Part shown: one piece after another, positions 28,425 to 37,232 of the stretch
Numbering within the stretch: position 1 is the first letter of the stretch
Layout: every line of letters starts with the position of its first letter
NCBI GenBank assembly: GCA_902562205.1
Contig: CACESO010000003.1
Span: 1-64,000, forward strand
Length of the DNA stretch: 64,000 bases
Source of the DNA: an uncultured Pelagibacteraceae bacterium
GTDB taxonomy: Bacteria; Pseudomonadota; Alphaproteobacteria; Pelagibacterales; Pelagibacteraceae
Direction: 5' to 3'
Notes under the pieces: model-generated
Seen by the model: only the letters and a program-made list of their open reading frames with translations
Databases searched by the model: none
Told to the model about the DNA's origin: nothing
Translations under genes and position numbers: made by a program

Positions 28425-30190
28425 TAAACTAAAGTTTTTCCTTTTCCGGTAATCTTATTTTCTTTTTGATCATTTGGACCTAACAACATTTGGTTATGTG
28501 GTTTACCAGATGGTATCATTGGAAAACAATTTTCTTCTTTGTCAACTAGACAATCAAAAATAACTGGTTTGTTTACATTTATCATTTCTTTAATTTTTTC
28601 ATCAAGTTCATCAGGAGTTTTGGCTCTTATACCAACACATCCATAAGCTTCAGCTAGTTTTACAAAATCTGGAAGCGCTGCAGTATAACTTTCTGAATAA
28701 TTTTTTTCGTGAAGAAGTTCCTGCCATTGCCTTACCATTCCCATATACTCGTTGTTTAAAATAAAAATTTTAATAGGTAAATTATATTGAACTGCTGTCG
28801 ACATTTCTTGTATTGTCATTAGTACAGAGGCCTCTCCTGCTATATCAACTACTAATTTATCAGGATGAGCAATTTGAACACCAACTGCCGCGGGCAAACC
28901 GTATCCCATTGTTCCCAAACCTCCAGACGTCATCCATCTGTTTGGTTTATTAAATTTATAATGTTGCGCTGCCCACATCTGATGTTGGCCTACTTCAGTA
29001 GTTATATAAGTATCTTTGTCTTTTGTAAGTTCATACAATCTTTGAATAGCGTGTTGTGGTTTAATAGTTTTATCACTGTTTATAAAATTAAGTGAGTTCA
29101 CCGATCTCCATTCAGAAATTTTCTCCCACCATTTTGAAGTTTTTTCTTTATTAGAACTTGCAAAATTTGAATTTTTTTTCTTTAGAGTTTTTATTACCGA
29201 AAGCATCACCTCAGAAACATCACCGACAATTGGTAAATCAACTTTTACATTTTTATTGATAGATGATGGATCGATATCTATATGAACTTTTTTCGATTTT
29301 GGTGAAAACTCATCTATCTTTCCAGTTATTCTATCATCAAACCTTGCACCAATGTTAATCATCAAATCACAATCATGCATTGCATTGTTTGCTTCATAAG
29401 TTCCGTGCATACCAAGCATTCCTAAAAATTGATTATCATCACCAGGATATGATCCTAAGCCCTGCAAAGTAGAAGTTATTGGAAAACCTGTAAGTGATAC
29501 TAGTTCTCTTAATAACTCGCTAGCTTTTGGTCCAGAATTAATTACACCTCCGCCAGTATATAATATTGGTCTTGATGAATTTACCATTAACTTTACAAGT
29601 TGATCAATTTCACTTTGATTAAATTTGTTATGAATTTTGCCATTTAGTTTTTTTCTTTTGATTGAACTAACATATTTTGTTTTTTGAAACTGAATATCTT
29701 TTGGTATATCGACCAATACAGGCCCTGGTCTTCCAGTTGTTGCAACTTCAAAAGCTTTGTGCATAATTTTTGACAAGTCTTTAACATCCTTTACAAGCCA
29801 ATTATGTTTTGTGCATGGTCTTGTTATTCCTGTTGTATCACATTCCTGAAATGCATCTGTCCCGATTAAATGAGTGGGAACTTGTCCTGATATGCAAACT
29901 AATGGAATGGAATCCATGTAAGCATCTGTTAAAGCTGTAACAGCATTTGTTGCACCTGGTCCAGAAGTAACTAATACTACACCGGGCTTACCTGAAGATC
30001 TTGCGTACCCTTCTGCAGCATGTCCCGCACCTTGTTCATGTCTTACTAAAATATGTTTTATACTTTCGTGATTTTTTAATTCATCGTAAATTGGAAGAAC
30101 CGCTCCACCAGGATAACCAAATATATATTCAACATCTTGATCCTCAAGACATTTGAAAACAATTTCTGCACCTGAATATAATTTGGACAT
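28424..30190 (-). CDS. ilvI: Acetolactate synthase large (catalytic) subunit
   Basis: 588 aa. This ThDP enzyme makes acetolactate and acetohydroxybutyrate. The catalytic glutamate is in V-R-H-E-Q-G-A-G-H (near 49-57), the FAD region follows, and the ThDP-binding region has D-I-A-G-E-A-S-V-L-M near 447, where the usual G-D-G is replaced by A-G-E. The N-terminus M-S-K-L-Y-S-G-A-E-I fits related proteins and supports the ATG at 30190. A 36-nt inverted repeat abuts that ATG, leaving no room for a normal Shine-Dalgarno. Confidence 0.95.
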   Translation of the reverse strand: MSKLYSGAEIVFKCLEDQDVEYIFGYPGGAVLPIYDELKNHESIKHILVRHEQGAGHAAEGYARSSGKPGVVLVTSGPGATNAVTALTDAYMDSIPLVCISGQVPTHLIGTDAFQECDTTGITRPCTKHNWLVKDVKDLSKIMHKAFEVATTGRPGPVLVDIPKDIQFQKTKYVSSIKRKKLNGKIHNKFNQSEIDQLVKLMVNSSRPILYTGGGVINSGPKASELLRELVSLTGFPITSTLQGLGSYPGDDNQFLGMLGMHGTYEANNAMHDCDLMINIGARFDDRITGKIDEFSPKSKKVHIDIDPSSINKNVKVDLPIVGDVSEVMLSVIKTLKKKNSNFASSNKEKTSKWWEKISEWRSVNSLNFINSDKTIKPQHAIQRLYELTKDKDTYITTEVGQHQMWAAQHYKFNKPNRWMTSGGLGTMGYGLPAAVGVQIAHPDKLVVDIAGEASVLMTIQEMSTAVQYNLPIKIFILNNEYMGMVRQWQELLHEKNYSESYTAALPDFVKLAEAYGCVGIRAKTPDELDEKIKEMINVNKPVIFDCLVDKEENCFPMIPSGKPHNQMLLGPNDQKENKITGKGKTLV

Positions 30191-30226
30191 TTGGCCAATC
30201 TAGCTGAAGTTGAGCTAATTGGTCAA
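30191..30226. promoter_or_regulatory. Imperfect inverted repeat abutting the ilvI start codon
   Basis: Arms 30191-30205 and 30213-30226 form 14 base pairs (one G-U, one bulged C) around a 7-nt loop. The hairpin fills most of the 49-bp gap between the miaA stop and the ilvI ATG and touches the ATG. It has no trailing U-run in the ilvI direction, so it is not a standard terminator. It could act as an operator (DNA dyad) or as an RNA hairpin limiting ilvI translation. Confidence 0.45.
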
Positions 30227-30239
30227 GTTTTAGCAGAAA

Positions 30240-31151
30240 TTATTTTAGAATTTTTTTGAATGGATTTTTTGATTTTGGATCAATTTTGTGCCAATTAATC
30301 ATATGACCTCGAGACCAAGTGCTCTGTCTTTTGGCGTATTGTCTAGTTTTTATTAATATCTGTTCTTTAATATCGTTCAATTCAGCTTTTTTACTTAAAA
30401 AAGAGTTTATCTCTTTTATACCAATCACATGATTGACGCTATTCAGTTTATTGATTTTAATGAGATTAAATTTCTTAACTTCTTTTATGGCTCCTAAATC
30501 AAACATCCTTTCTATTCTTTTTTTGATATTCTTTATTAATTTGTCTCTTGGATAATCCACATAAGTCATCACAAACTCACTCTTATCGAAAAAGGTTTTT
30601 GTTTCTTTAAACCATTTGTATAACGATTTTTTTGTAAGTTTTTTTACTTCGTATGCTCTAATTGATCTATTAACATCATTTGAATTAATAAATTTTTTAG
30701 AGTCAGGATCTAATTTGACTAATTTTTTATAAAATTGCTTTTGGCCCAATTTTTTATGAAGCTTAAGTATCTTGTTTTTTTCTGAAAGTTTGAACTTTGG
30801 AATGCTTACTAGCCCATCTACTAAAGCTTTAAAATAAAGGCCAGTTCCACCAACGATAATTGGAGTTTTATTTTTTTTTCTAATTAAATTTATTATTTTG
30901 ATACATTCTTTAAGCCATTGACCTGTTGAAAATCTTTTCCGTACATCAATGATGCCAAATAAATGGTGTTTAATAGTTTTTTGATCTTTTTCTGAAGGTC
31001 TTACTGTTAGAATTTTAAGTTGTTTATAAACTTGCATGCTGTCAGCATTAACAATTTCTCCATTAATTTTTTTCGCTAAGTTGATTGCTATTTTTGATTT
31101 TCCAGAAGCTGTGGGACCGGCAATAAGAATGATTTTGGACTTGTAGTCCAT
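30240..31151 (-). CDS. miaA: tRNA dimethylallyltransferase
   Basis: 303 aa. It adds a dimethylallyl group to A37 of tRNAs that read UNN codons. The P-loop is G-P-T-A-S-G-K-S (11-18), followed by D-S-M-Q-V-Y-K (37-43) and G-G-T-G-L-Y-F near 101, the dimethylallyl-PP and tRNA-binding signatures. The C-terminal R-Q-Y-A-K-R-Q-S-T-W block (near 277) is also typical. It is 1 bp downstream of the DegP-type protease gene, within an hflKC-associated group as in many proteobacteria. Confidence 0.95.
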   Translation of the reverse strand: MDYKSKIILIAGPTASGKSKIAINLAKKINGEIVNADSMQVYKQLKILTVRPSEKDQKTIKHHLFGIIDVRKRFSTGQWLKECIKIINLIRKKNKTPIIVGGTGLYFKALVDGLVSIPKFKLSEKNKILKLHKKLGQKQFYKKLVKLDPDSKKFINSNDVNRSIRAYEVKKLTKKSLYKWFKETKTFFDKSEFVMTYVDYPRDKLIKNIKKRIERMFDLGAIKEVKKFNLIKINKLNSVNHVIGIKEINSFLSKKAELNDIKEQILIKTRQYAKRQSTWSRGHMINWHKIDPKSKNPFKKILK

Positions 31152-31152
31152 G

Positions 31153-32550
31153 TTATTTTAATTTGACACCTATATATCTTTTTTGATTTTGATCATTAAT
31201 TACAGCTATTAAAATTGTTTTACTTGATGTTTTTAAAGCTGCATTTACTAGATTATTTAGTTCTGTTGCGCTCTTTATATTTCTTTTTTGAGCTTCAACT
31301 ATTAAATCACCAACTTTTAAGTAGTTTATAGGACTTTCTGTATCTATCTTTGTGATTACGACTCCAGTTGTGTTTAAAGGAATTTTTTTCTCTACCAGGT
31401 CATCTCTTGTTATTTTTCTTACTTCAATTTTCAAACCGTCTATGAAAGTCGCTTTAGGTTTTGTTGGTTTTTCTGCTTTAAAGTCCTCAGAAGTTTCTAA
31501 TCTTCCTAAAGTAATTTTTTTTGTAATTTCTTTTTTATTTCTCCAAATTTTTACATTAACGACTTTTCCAACTTTTGTTTGTGCAACAATTAATGGAAGT
31601 TCTTGCATCTCATTAATCTTTTTACCGTCAAACTCTAGAATTATATCGCCATCCTTTATCCCAGCTTTATCTGATGGACTACCCGGTGCAACACTCGCAA
31701 CTAATGCACCTCGAGCTTTTTTCAATTTTTCTATATCTGCTATTTCTTTTGTAACTGTTTGAATTCTTACCCCTAACCAACCTCTTTTTGTTTCACCAAA
31801 TTCTAAAAGTTGATCTATTACTAATTTGGCACTATTTGATGGTATAGCAAATCCAATACCGATGGATCCTGATTGACCTAATATAGCAGTATTAATTCCT
31901 ACCACTTCTCCATTCATGTTAAATAAAGGTCCTCCAGAATTTCCAGAATTTATCGACGCATCTGTTTGAATAAAATCCTCATAACGAGCCATGCCAATAT
32001 TTCTATTTCTTGCTGAAACTATTCCTGCGGTTACTGTTCCACCTAATCCAAAAGGATTTCCAATTGCTATGACCCAATCTCCAATTCTTGCAGTATCTGA
32101 ATTTCCAAATTTTACTGTTTCAAATTTATCATCAGTAATAATTTGTAAAACTGCAACATCAGACAAAGGATCGGTTCCTAAAATTTTTGCTTTATATTCC
32201 TTATTCTCATTTGTTCTAATAAATATATCTTCTGCACCTTGAATTACGTGGTTGTTAGTTATAACAATTCCTTTTTTATCAATTATAAAACCTGAGCCTA
32301 GTGCGCTTGATTTTCTTTTTTGAGGTGTTCCAAACTCTTTAAACATATCTTCAAAAGGTGATCCTGGTGGGAATTCAAATGGAAAAGGATTTACGTTTTT
32401 AACAACGGTTGTAGATGTTGAAATGTTTACAACGGCAGACATTAACTTTTCAGTTAAATCAGCAAACGAAGCGGGTCTTTCTTGTGAAATTGCTGAATGA
32501 CTAAATAATATAAAAATTATAATTGAAAATATTGATCTTAGAGCCCTCAT
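31153..32550 (-). CDS. Periplasmic Do/DegP-family serine protease
   Basis: 465 aa. A signal peptide (residues 1-22, ending S-A-I-S) precedes a trypsin-like domain with the catalytic triad in T-N-N-H-V-I (His near 111), D-P-L-S-D-V-A (Asp near 141) and G-N-S-G-G-P-L (Ser near 212). Two PDZ domains follow (about 250-340 and 365-460). This is the HtrA/DegP/DegQ layout for periplasmic quality control. Which of the paralogues it equals cannot be settled. The gene sits between DUF2065 and miaA. Confidence 0.92.
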   Translation of the reverse strand: MRALRSIFSIIIFILFSHSAISQERPASFADLTEKLMSAVVNISTSTTVVKNVNPFPFEFPPGSPFEDMFKEFGTPQKRKSSALGSGFIIDKKGIVITNNHVIQGAEDIFIRTNENKEYKAKILGTDPLSDVAVLQIITDDKFETVKFGNSDTARIGDWVIAIGNPFGLGGTVTAGIVSARNRNIGMARYEDFIQTDASINSGNSGGPLFNMNGEVVGINTAILGQSGSIGIGFAIPSNSAKLVIDQLLEFGETKRGWLGVRIQTVTKEIADIEKLKKARGALVASVAPGSPSDKAGIKDGDIILEFDGKKINEMQELPLIVAQTKVGKVVNVKIWRNKKEITKKITLGRLETSEDFKAEKPTKPKATFIDGLKIEVRKITRDDLVEKKIPLNTTGVVITKIDTESPINYLKVGDLIVEAQKRNIKSATELNNLVNAALKTSSKTILIAVINDQNQKRYIGVKLK

Positions 32551-32555
32551 TATCG

Positions 32556-32741
32556 TTATCCTTTAATAGACCATATTATAAAGAAACCAATTAAAGCGAA
32601 TATAATTCCACATGTTCTTAATTGTTTGTCATTAATCATTTTTAGTTTTTCTAACATACTTTTCATTTTTGAAGGAAATAAGGCATAAAGAATTCCCTCT
32701 ATAAAGAGAAATAAACCTAAAGCGACAATTAAGTCGTCCAT
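32556..32741 (-). CDS. DUF2065 small membrane protein
   Basis: 61 aa with two hydrophobic helices (about 3-22 and 43-58) joined by a basic loop. It fits DUF2065 in size, in the E-G-I-L-Y-A-L-F-P block near 15-23, and in its position next to hflC, which is where DUF2065 genes occur widely in proteobacteria. Function unknown. The stop is 5 bp before the protease ATG and the start 4 bp after the hflC stop. Confidence 0.8.
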   Translation of the reverse strand: MDDLIVALGLFLFIEGILYALFPSKMKSMLEKLKMINDKQLRTCGIIFALIGFFIIWSIKG

Positions 32742-32745
32742 TATG

Positions 32746-33612
32746 CTATTGTTTAATTTGCGCTTTTACGTTTCCAAAGAATTTGAAAAACTCACTGTCA
32801 GGTGACATTATAAGAGAGGTTTCACCACCTATTAATGCTCTTTCATAAGCTTGCATCGCTCTATAGAAAGCGAAGAATTCTGCATCTTTCCCGAAGGCAT
32901 CAGCGAATATTTTATTACGCTGACCATCACCTTCACCCTTCATGATCTCTGATTTTTTTTGTGCTTCTGCAAGAATTACTGTCACCTCTTTATCAGCTGT
33001 TGAAGTAATTGTTACAGCCATCTCAGCTCCTTTTGCTCTAAATTCTTTTGCTTCTCTTTCTCTTTCAGTTTGCATTCTTCTATAAATCGCATCACTGTTT
33101 GCTTGAGGTAAGTCTGCTCTTTTAATTCTTACATCAACTATTTTTATTCCAAAGTTTTCCGCTTCTTTATTTACACCGTCTTGAATAAGAGCCATTTGTT
33201 TGTTTCTATCTTCAGATAATAAAGTCTGAAGTCTTTGAGTACCTAAAACACTTCTTATCCTTGAGTTAATAATCGTTGATAACCTAGATCTTGCAACTCT
33301 TTCATTGCCTACAGAGATATAAAATTTTAAAGGATCAATAATTTGAAACCTTGCAAAGGCATCAACAATTAGTCTTTTCTGGTCTGATGCAATTACTTCT
33401 TCTGGTGGAGCATCTAGATTTAAAATTCTTTTATCAAGAAATACTACGTTTTGTATAAATGGAAGTTTAAAATTCAAACCTGGTTTAAGTATAATTCTTT
33501 TGGGATCACCGAATTGAAGAACAATAGCTTGATTTACTTCTTTAACAATGAATATTGAAAAGAATGCAGTTAATGCAATAACCCCGATAATTGGCAAAAT
33601 AAATTTTTTCAT
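32746..33612 (-). CDS. hflC: HflC, SPFH-domain regulator of FtsH protease
   Basis: 288 aa. An N-terminal membrane anchor (about 4-22) is followed by the SPFH/band-7 domain (F-G-D-P-K-R-I-I-L-K-P-G near 34) and a long alpha-helical tail rich in R, E and A (about 170-240). With HflK it forms the periplasmic cage around FtsH. It overlaps hflK by one base. The helical region has I-Y-R-R-M-Q-T-E-R-E-R-E, conserved in HflC. Confidence 0.95.
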   Translation of the reverse strand: MKKFILPIIGVIALTAFFSIFIVKEVNQAIVLQFGDPKRIILKPGLNFKLPFIQNVVFLDKRILNLDAPPEEVIASDQKRLIVDAFARFQIIDPLKFYISVGNERVARSRLSTIINSRIRSVLGTQRLQTLLSEDRNKQMALIQDGVNKEAENFGIKIVDVRIKRADLPQANSDAIYRRMQTEREREAKEFRAKGAEMAVTITSTADKEVTVILAEAQKKSEIMKGEGDGQRNKIFADAFGKDAEFFAFYRAMQAYERALIGGETSLIMSPDSEFFKFFGNVKAQIKQ

Positions 33613-34712
33613 TAGTTAGTTTTCTTTTTTAATTCTGGAAGTGGCAAGTAAGGAACAACCCCTGAACCTGCGTTCTTCTCTATTATTACTTTATCTATAT
33701 CTGCTAAAACTTTTTCCATTGTTTCAAGATACATTCTTTCTTGTGTAACTTGTTTTGCATTTTGATACTCATTAAAAATTGCGGTAAATCTACTTGCTTC
33801 ACCCTCTGCTTTTGCAACAACTTCTTTTTTATATGCCTCAGCGGCTTGTAAAATTTTTTCAGCTTCACCCCGTGCTCTTGGGATTACGTCATTAGCATAA
33901 GCCTCAGCTTCGTTTTTGGATCTTTCCATGTCAGCTCTTGCAGCCTGTACGTCTCTAAATGCGTCGATTACTTGGTCTGGTGGGTCTGCTTTTTGTGTTT
34001 GTACCTGTGTTATTTGTATTCCGCTCTGATACTCATCTAAAATATCTTGAATTATCTCGCTTGCATCAATCTCTATTTGTGATCTTCCCTCAGTCAAAAT
34101 TGGTTGAATGTTGCTTCTTGCTATAACTTCTCTCATTGCTGTCTCTGCTGCAGCTTTAACTGTTCCCTCGGGATCTTGAATCTTAAATAAAAAGTTTCCC
34201 GCATCCTTAATCACCCAGAAAACAGAAAAGTCTATGTTCACAATGTTTTCGTCTCCAGTTAACATTAAACTCTCTTCGGGAACATCAGCCACAACACCTG
34301 ATGTAAAACCTGTATCTCTCTCTGATCTGAAACCAATATCAATTCTATTAACTTTTGTAACTTTTGGAGTTAAAACGCTCTCAACTGGAAAAGGAATATG
34401 ATAGTTTAATCCGGGCTGTGTTGTTGAAACAAATTTTCCAAATCTTAAGACTACACCCTGTTCATCTGGTAAAACTCTATAAAGTCCGCTTAGTGCCCAT
34501 ACAATAACTAAAATTGTAAGACCAAGAATAATTGGTTTTCCTCCACCAGAAGCTCCGCCTGGAAGAAATTTATTAATTTTATCTTGAAGATTTTTTATTA
34601 ATTCATCTATATTCGGTGGAGTTGGACCTCTTCTGCCAGATCCATTTCCTGAGCCTCCTCCAGGGGGTGATCCCCACGGACTTCCACCTCTGCCTCTAAA
34701 ATCATCAACCAT
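33612..34712 (-). CDS. hflK: HflK, SPFH-domain regulator of FtsH protease
   Basis: 366 aa. The family's Gly/Pro-rich N-terminus (about 4-32) is followed by a TM helix (about 62-80), a band-7 domain (R-F-G-K-F-V-S-T-T-Q-P-G-L-N near 90) and a helical C-terminus. It partners HflC. It heads a tight minus-strand group hflK-hflC-DUF2065-protease-miaA. Its ATG lies 7 bp after a TATATA hexamer, so a leaderless transcript is possible. Confidence 0.95.
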   Translation of the reverse strand: MVDDFRGRGGSPWGSPPGGGSGNGSGRRGPTPPNIDELIKNLQDKINKFLPGGASGGGKPIILGLTILVIVWALSGLYRVLPDEQGVVLRFGKFVSTTQPGLNYHIPFPVESVLTPKVTKVNRIDIGFRSERDTGFTSGVVADVPEESLMLTGDENIVNIDFSVFWVIKDAGNFLFKIQDPEGTVKAAAETAMREVIARSNIQPILTEGRSQIEIDASEIIQDILDEYQSGIQITQVQTQKADPPDQVIDAFRDVQAARADMERSKNEAEAYANDVIPRARGEAEKILQAAEAYKKEVVAKAEGEASRFTAIFNEYQNAKQVTQERMYLETMEKVLADIDKVIIEKNAGSGVVPYLPLPELKKKTN

Positions 34713-34794
34713 GACAATGTATATAGTGTCTTTGATGTGAAAAACAAGTTAAGTATGCTAAAACATTGTTATAAATAGTGGACTTAATGAAGCA
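34713..34794. promoter_or_regulatory. Divergent promoter region between hflK and mrp
   Basis: Plus strand: TTGATG at 34732-34737 and TATGCT at 34754-34759 with 16-bp spacing, a sigma70-like pair placed about 35 bp before the mrp ATG. Minus strand: TTGTTT upstream of TATATA (34720-34725) with 16-bp spacing, only 7 bp before the hflK ATG. Both are pattern matches in AT-rich DNA and could arise by chance. Confidence 0.3.
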
Positions 34795-35592
34795 ATGATA
34801 GAAAAACCAAGAGCAAAAACCTTTATAAAAAACCCAATAATTGGGACCAAATTCACAATAGCTGTATCAAGCGCGAAAGGTGGAGTTGGTAAATCTACTT
34901 TTGCATCGAATCTTGCTTTAGCTTTAAAAAAGCAAGGATGCAAAGTTGGTTTATTGGACGCTGATATTTATGGCCCATCATTACCAAAATTATTCGATAT
35001 AGAAGAAAAACCAGAAAGCGATGGTCAAAGATTAATTCCAATTTTAAAATATGATATTCAGTGTATGTCCATTGGATTCCTCACTGACGAACAAACCCCT
35101 ATGATTTGGAGGGGACCGATGGTCACTAGTGCAATAAAAACATTTACTCAAAAAGTCGCTTGGAAAGATCTAGATTTTATTATTGTCGATATGCCGCCTG
35201 GAACTGGGGATACACAGCTTACTTTCACACAGGAAGTAAAAATGGATGGCGTAATAATAATTTCAACACCCCAGGAGATAGCCTTACAGGATGTAAAGAG
35301 AGGTATAAAAATGTTTGATAAGCTTGGAACAAAAATAATTGGATTAATTGACAATATGAGTTTTTTTAAGGGAGATGATGGAAAAAAATATCAAATATTC
35401 GGAGAGGGTGGTGTTAAAAAAACCGCAGAAGAATTTAAAAAAGATTTTTTATGTGAGATACCACTTGATCCTGAGGTTGGTAAACAAGGTGATAAAGGAG
35501 TTCCTATTGTTGAGAGCAATCCAAACAATGATGTATCTAAGATTTATTTAGAATTAGCTTCTAAAATTAAATCAATTTATCTTTTAAATTAA
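34795..35592 (+). CDS. mrp: Mrp/NBP35-family P-loop ATPase, short form
   Basis: 265 aa. A deviant Walker A, K-G-G-V-G-K-S (28-34), together with D-A-D-I-Y-G-P-S and D-M-P-P-G-T-G-D blocks identify the Mrp/ApbC iron-sulfur carrier family. Two usual parts are missing: the N-terminal DUF59/MIP18 domain of about 90 aa, and the CxxC cluster-binding pair after N-M-S, where F-F-K-G-D-D-G-K-K occurs instead. Its role as an Fe-S carrier is therefore uncertain. It is convergent with thyX, overlapping by 26 bp. Confidence 0.85.
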   Translation: MIEKPRAKTFIKNPIIGTKFTIAVSSAKGGVGKSTFASNLALALKKQGCKVGLLDADIYGPSLPKLFDIEEKPESDGQRLIPILKYDIQCMSIGFLTDEQTPMIWRGPMVTSAIKTFTQKVAWKDLDFIIVDMPPGTGDTQLTFTQEVKMDGVIIISTPQEIALQDVKRGIKMFDKLGTKIIGLIDNMSFFKGDDGKKYQIFGEGGVKKTAEEFKKDFLCEIPLDPEVGKQGDKGVPIVESNPNNDVSKIYLELASKIKSIYLLN

Positions 35593-36514
35593 AAGCCTCC
35601 ATTAATTCATTCCACTCTCTTTTAGACAACCCAGAACTTTCTATTTCAATCTTTTCTCCTTTAATTAATCTTTGAATTAAATGTTTACCTTTTGATGAAA
35701 CTTCTGTTCCTCCAACTCTATAGTCTAAAAAAGCATCGTAAGTAATTGGCACCCAATTTTTTAATGTATCCAACATTGCATCAGCATATGCTCTTATTTC
35801 ATATTGCGCATGGCTGTCTGCTCTCAATCTTAAAAAATTCATTAAATTTAGTAGATCAGTTTTCCAGTACCACTGGGTATAAGTATTTAGTGTTAAATTC
35901 ATTCTTGCCAATTCTCTTGCAAGACCAGGCTCATTCTCATCGACAACCGATCCATCATATCTTTCATTAAGCATTGTTTCATAATTATCATAAGTTCTTT
36001 CAGCATCATCCTTCAGTAAAGACAAAACTTTATTAGCTTGTCCGCCCTCAAGCACTTGTCCCCTGCCTTGTCTGTTATTTTTTGATTGGGCTGCTAGATG
36101 TTCTTTTTTCGGTAAGTAAAATTCTTTATCCAAAATTGAATATCTAGCTGAATACTCATTAACATTTGCAGTTCTATGTCTTATCCATTGTCTAGCAATA
36201 AAGATTGGTAATTTAACATGGTATTTTATTTCACACATTTCGAAAGGTGTACTATGCCAATGCCTCATCAAATATTTAATTAAACCACTGTCTGTAGAAA
36301 CTTGTTTAGTTCCCTTACCGTAGGATACACGAGCTGCTTGGACTATTGATGTGTCGTTACCCATGTAATCAATTACCCTTATGAATCCATGATCCAATAT
36401 TGGTATTGCTTCATATAAAATTTTTTCTAAATTTGGAGCTGTTACTCTTTTTGTTTCATTTTTTTGTGATTGAAGATCACGAATTTCTTGGGTTTGTTCT
36501 TTGGTAAGCTTCAT
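35567..36514 (-). CDS. thyX: Flavin-dependent thymidylate synthase
   Basis: 315 aa. It methylates dUMP using FAD and methylenetetrahydrofolate. The ThyX signature RHRx7S is present as R112-H-R114 to S122. I placed the start at the ATG at 36514 (M-K-L-T-K-E-Q). The open frame runs on to 36637, but that extension would be antisense to the tmRNA acceptor piece and is not protein-like. It is divergent from the tmRNA gene. Confidence 0.95.
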   Translation of the reverse strand: MKLTKEQTQEIRDLQSQKNETKRVTAPNLEKILYEAIPILDHGFIRVIDYMGNDTSIVQAARVSYGKGTKQVSTDSGLIKYLMRHWHSTPFEMCEIKYHVKLPIFIARQWIRHRTANVNEYSARYSILDKEFYLPKKEHLAAQSKNNRQGRGQVLEGGQANKVLSLLKDDAERTYDNYETMLNERYDGSVVDENEPGLARELARMNLTLNTYTQWYWKTDLLNLMNFLRLRADSHAQYEIRAYADAMLDTLKNWVPITYDAFLDYRVGGTEVSSKGKHLIQRLIKGEKIEIESSGLSKREWNELMEAFNLKDKLI

Positions 36515-36551
36515 GAATTTTATTGAATCTTTATGTATAACTTTTATATTA

Positions 36552-36815
36552 ATAGTGTTGGTTTTCCAACTATGACGATAAACGAATTTCGTAATAAACA
36601 TTACGGACGTGGGGGCAGTACCCACCACCTCCACCATTTACAACTTATGGGGGTGAACTAGGATCGACGGATGTCTAAAGGCTATTTTTTCGTTCGGAAT
36701 TGTTCCACCGTAACGGGCTATTTATAATTGCAAATGATAAATTTGCTCTTGCTGCTTAATTAATTTATTAGTTAAGTAACGGGGTTTTGGGGCACCTGGC
36801 AACAGAACGCCCCCT
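36552..36815 (+). ncRNA. ssrA: Two-piece (circularly permuted) tmRNA
   Basis: The acceptor piece comes first and ends in CCACCTCCACCA at 36636. It has a T-arm GTGGG/CCCAC with loop GGCAGTA. After a 12-nt spacer (36637-36648) the coding piece starts with GGGGGTGAACTAGGATCGAC (36649 on). GGGGGTG pairs with CACCTCC in 7 bp and places G-U at the third pair, the alanine identity element. The tag frame 36730-36759 encodes A-N-D-K-F-A-L-A-A and stop, giving (A)ANDKFALAA after tRNA-like charging. A hairpin with a GCAA loop (36789-36813) ends the coding piece. This gene order is known for alphaproteobacterial tmRNA. The 5' end of the acceptor piece is approximate. Confidence 0.93.
36789..36813 (+). 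repeat. tmRNA coding-piece terminal hairpin, copy A
   Basis: GGGGC (36789-36793) pairs with GCCCC (36809-36813), and CTG-GCAA-CAG forms an inner stem with a GNRA loop. The core GGCACCTGGCAACAGAACGC recurs 444 bp downstream as a decayed copy B. Confidence 0.7.
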
Positions 36816-36831
36816 ATGTAATATACTGAAT

Positions 36832-37220
36832 ATGAAAATTAAAAATATTTTTAGAAAATTAGTTTTAATTGAACTGGCTTTGGCTATATCAATTTTTATA
36901 TCTATTTTTTTTCAGAGCCAAGAAGTTATCAACTTTAATGAAAATTATCAAAAATCTATAAGTGAGACTTTTGATATAATAGCTTTTTTTGTTGTTTTAG
37001 TAGGCTATCCTGTGGTTTTCTATTTGCTATATAATTTTAAATCCTTTGGAAACAATTATATTTAATCTTAACTACATTCGGTTTGGTATTTTCTATGTTT
37101 TCGGGACCAGTTGCTACTGATCCATTGCTTTATATTATTGATATATTAGGTTGTGCAACTACAGGTGCTATACTTGTATTATTATATTTTAGTTCTATAA
37201 GTAAAGAATTTGATAAATAA
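36832..37220 (+). pseudogene. Small membrane protein ORF broken by a frameshift
   Basis: The first frame (ATG at 36832, 77 codons, stop 37063-37065) encodes two hydrophobic helices. A second frame, shifted by -1, is open from 37041 to the TAA at 37218-37220 and continues with two more helices (T-F-G-L-V-F-S-M-F-S-G-P, then G-A-I-L-V-L-L-Y-F). Joined near 37041-37062 they give about 129 aa with four helices. An A/T-rich slippage or indel is the likely cause. Programmed -1 frameshifting or two separate small genes are alternatives. I recognise no family. It follows the tmRNA by 16 bp. Confidence 0.55.
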
Positions 37221-37232
37221 TATTTTCTTTTC

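Noticed and set aside
36515-36637. Upstream extension of thyX starting [11 protein letters not shown]
   Set aside because: It is the antisense reading of the tmRNA acceptor piece (T-arm and CCA end). The ThyX-like start is the ATG at 36514.
36787-36831. Longer start for the small membrane ORF
   Set aside because: It lies within the tmRNA coding-piece hairpin. The ATG at 36832 begins the hydrophobic protein.
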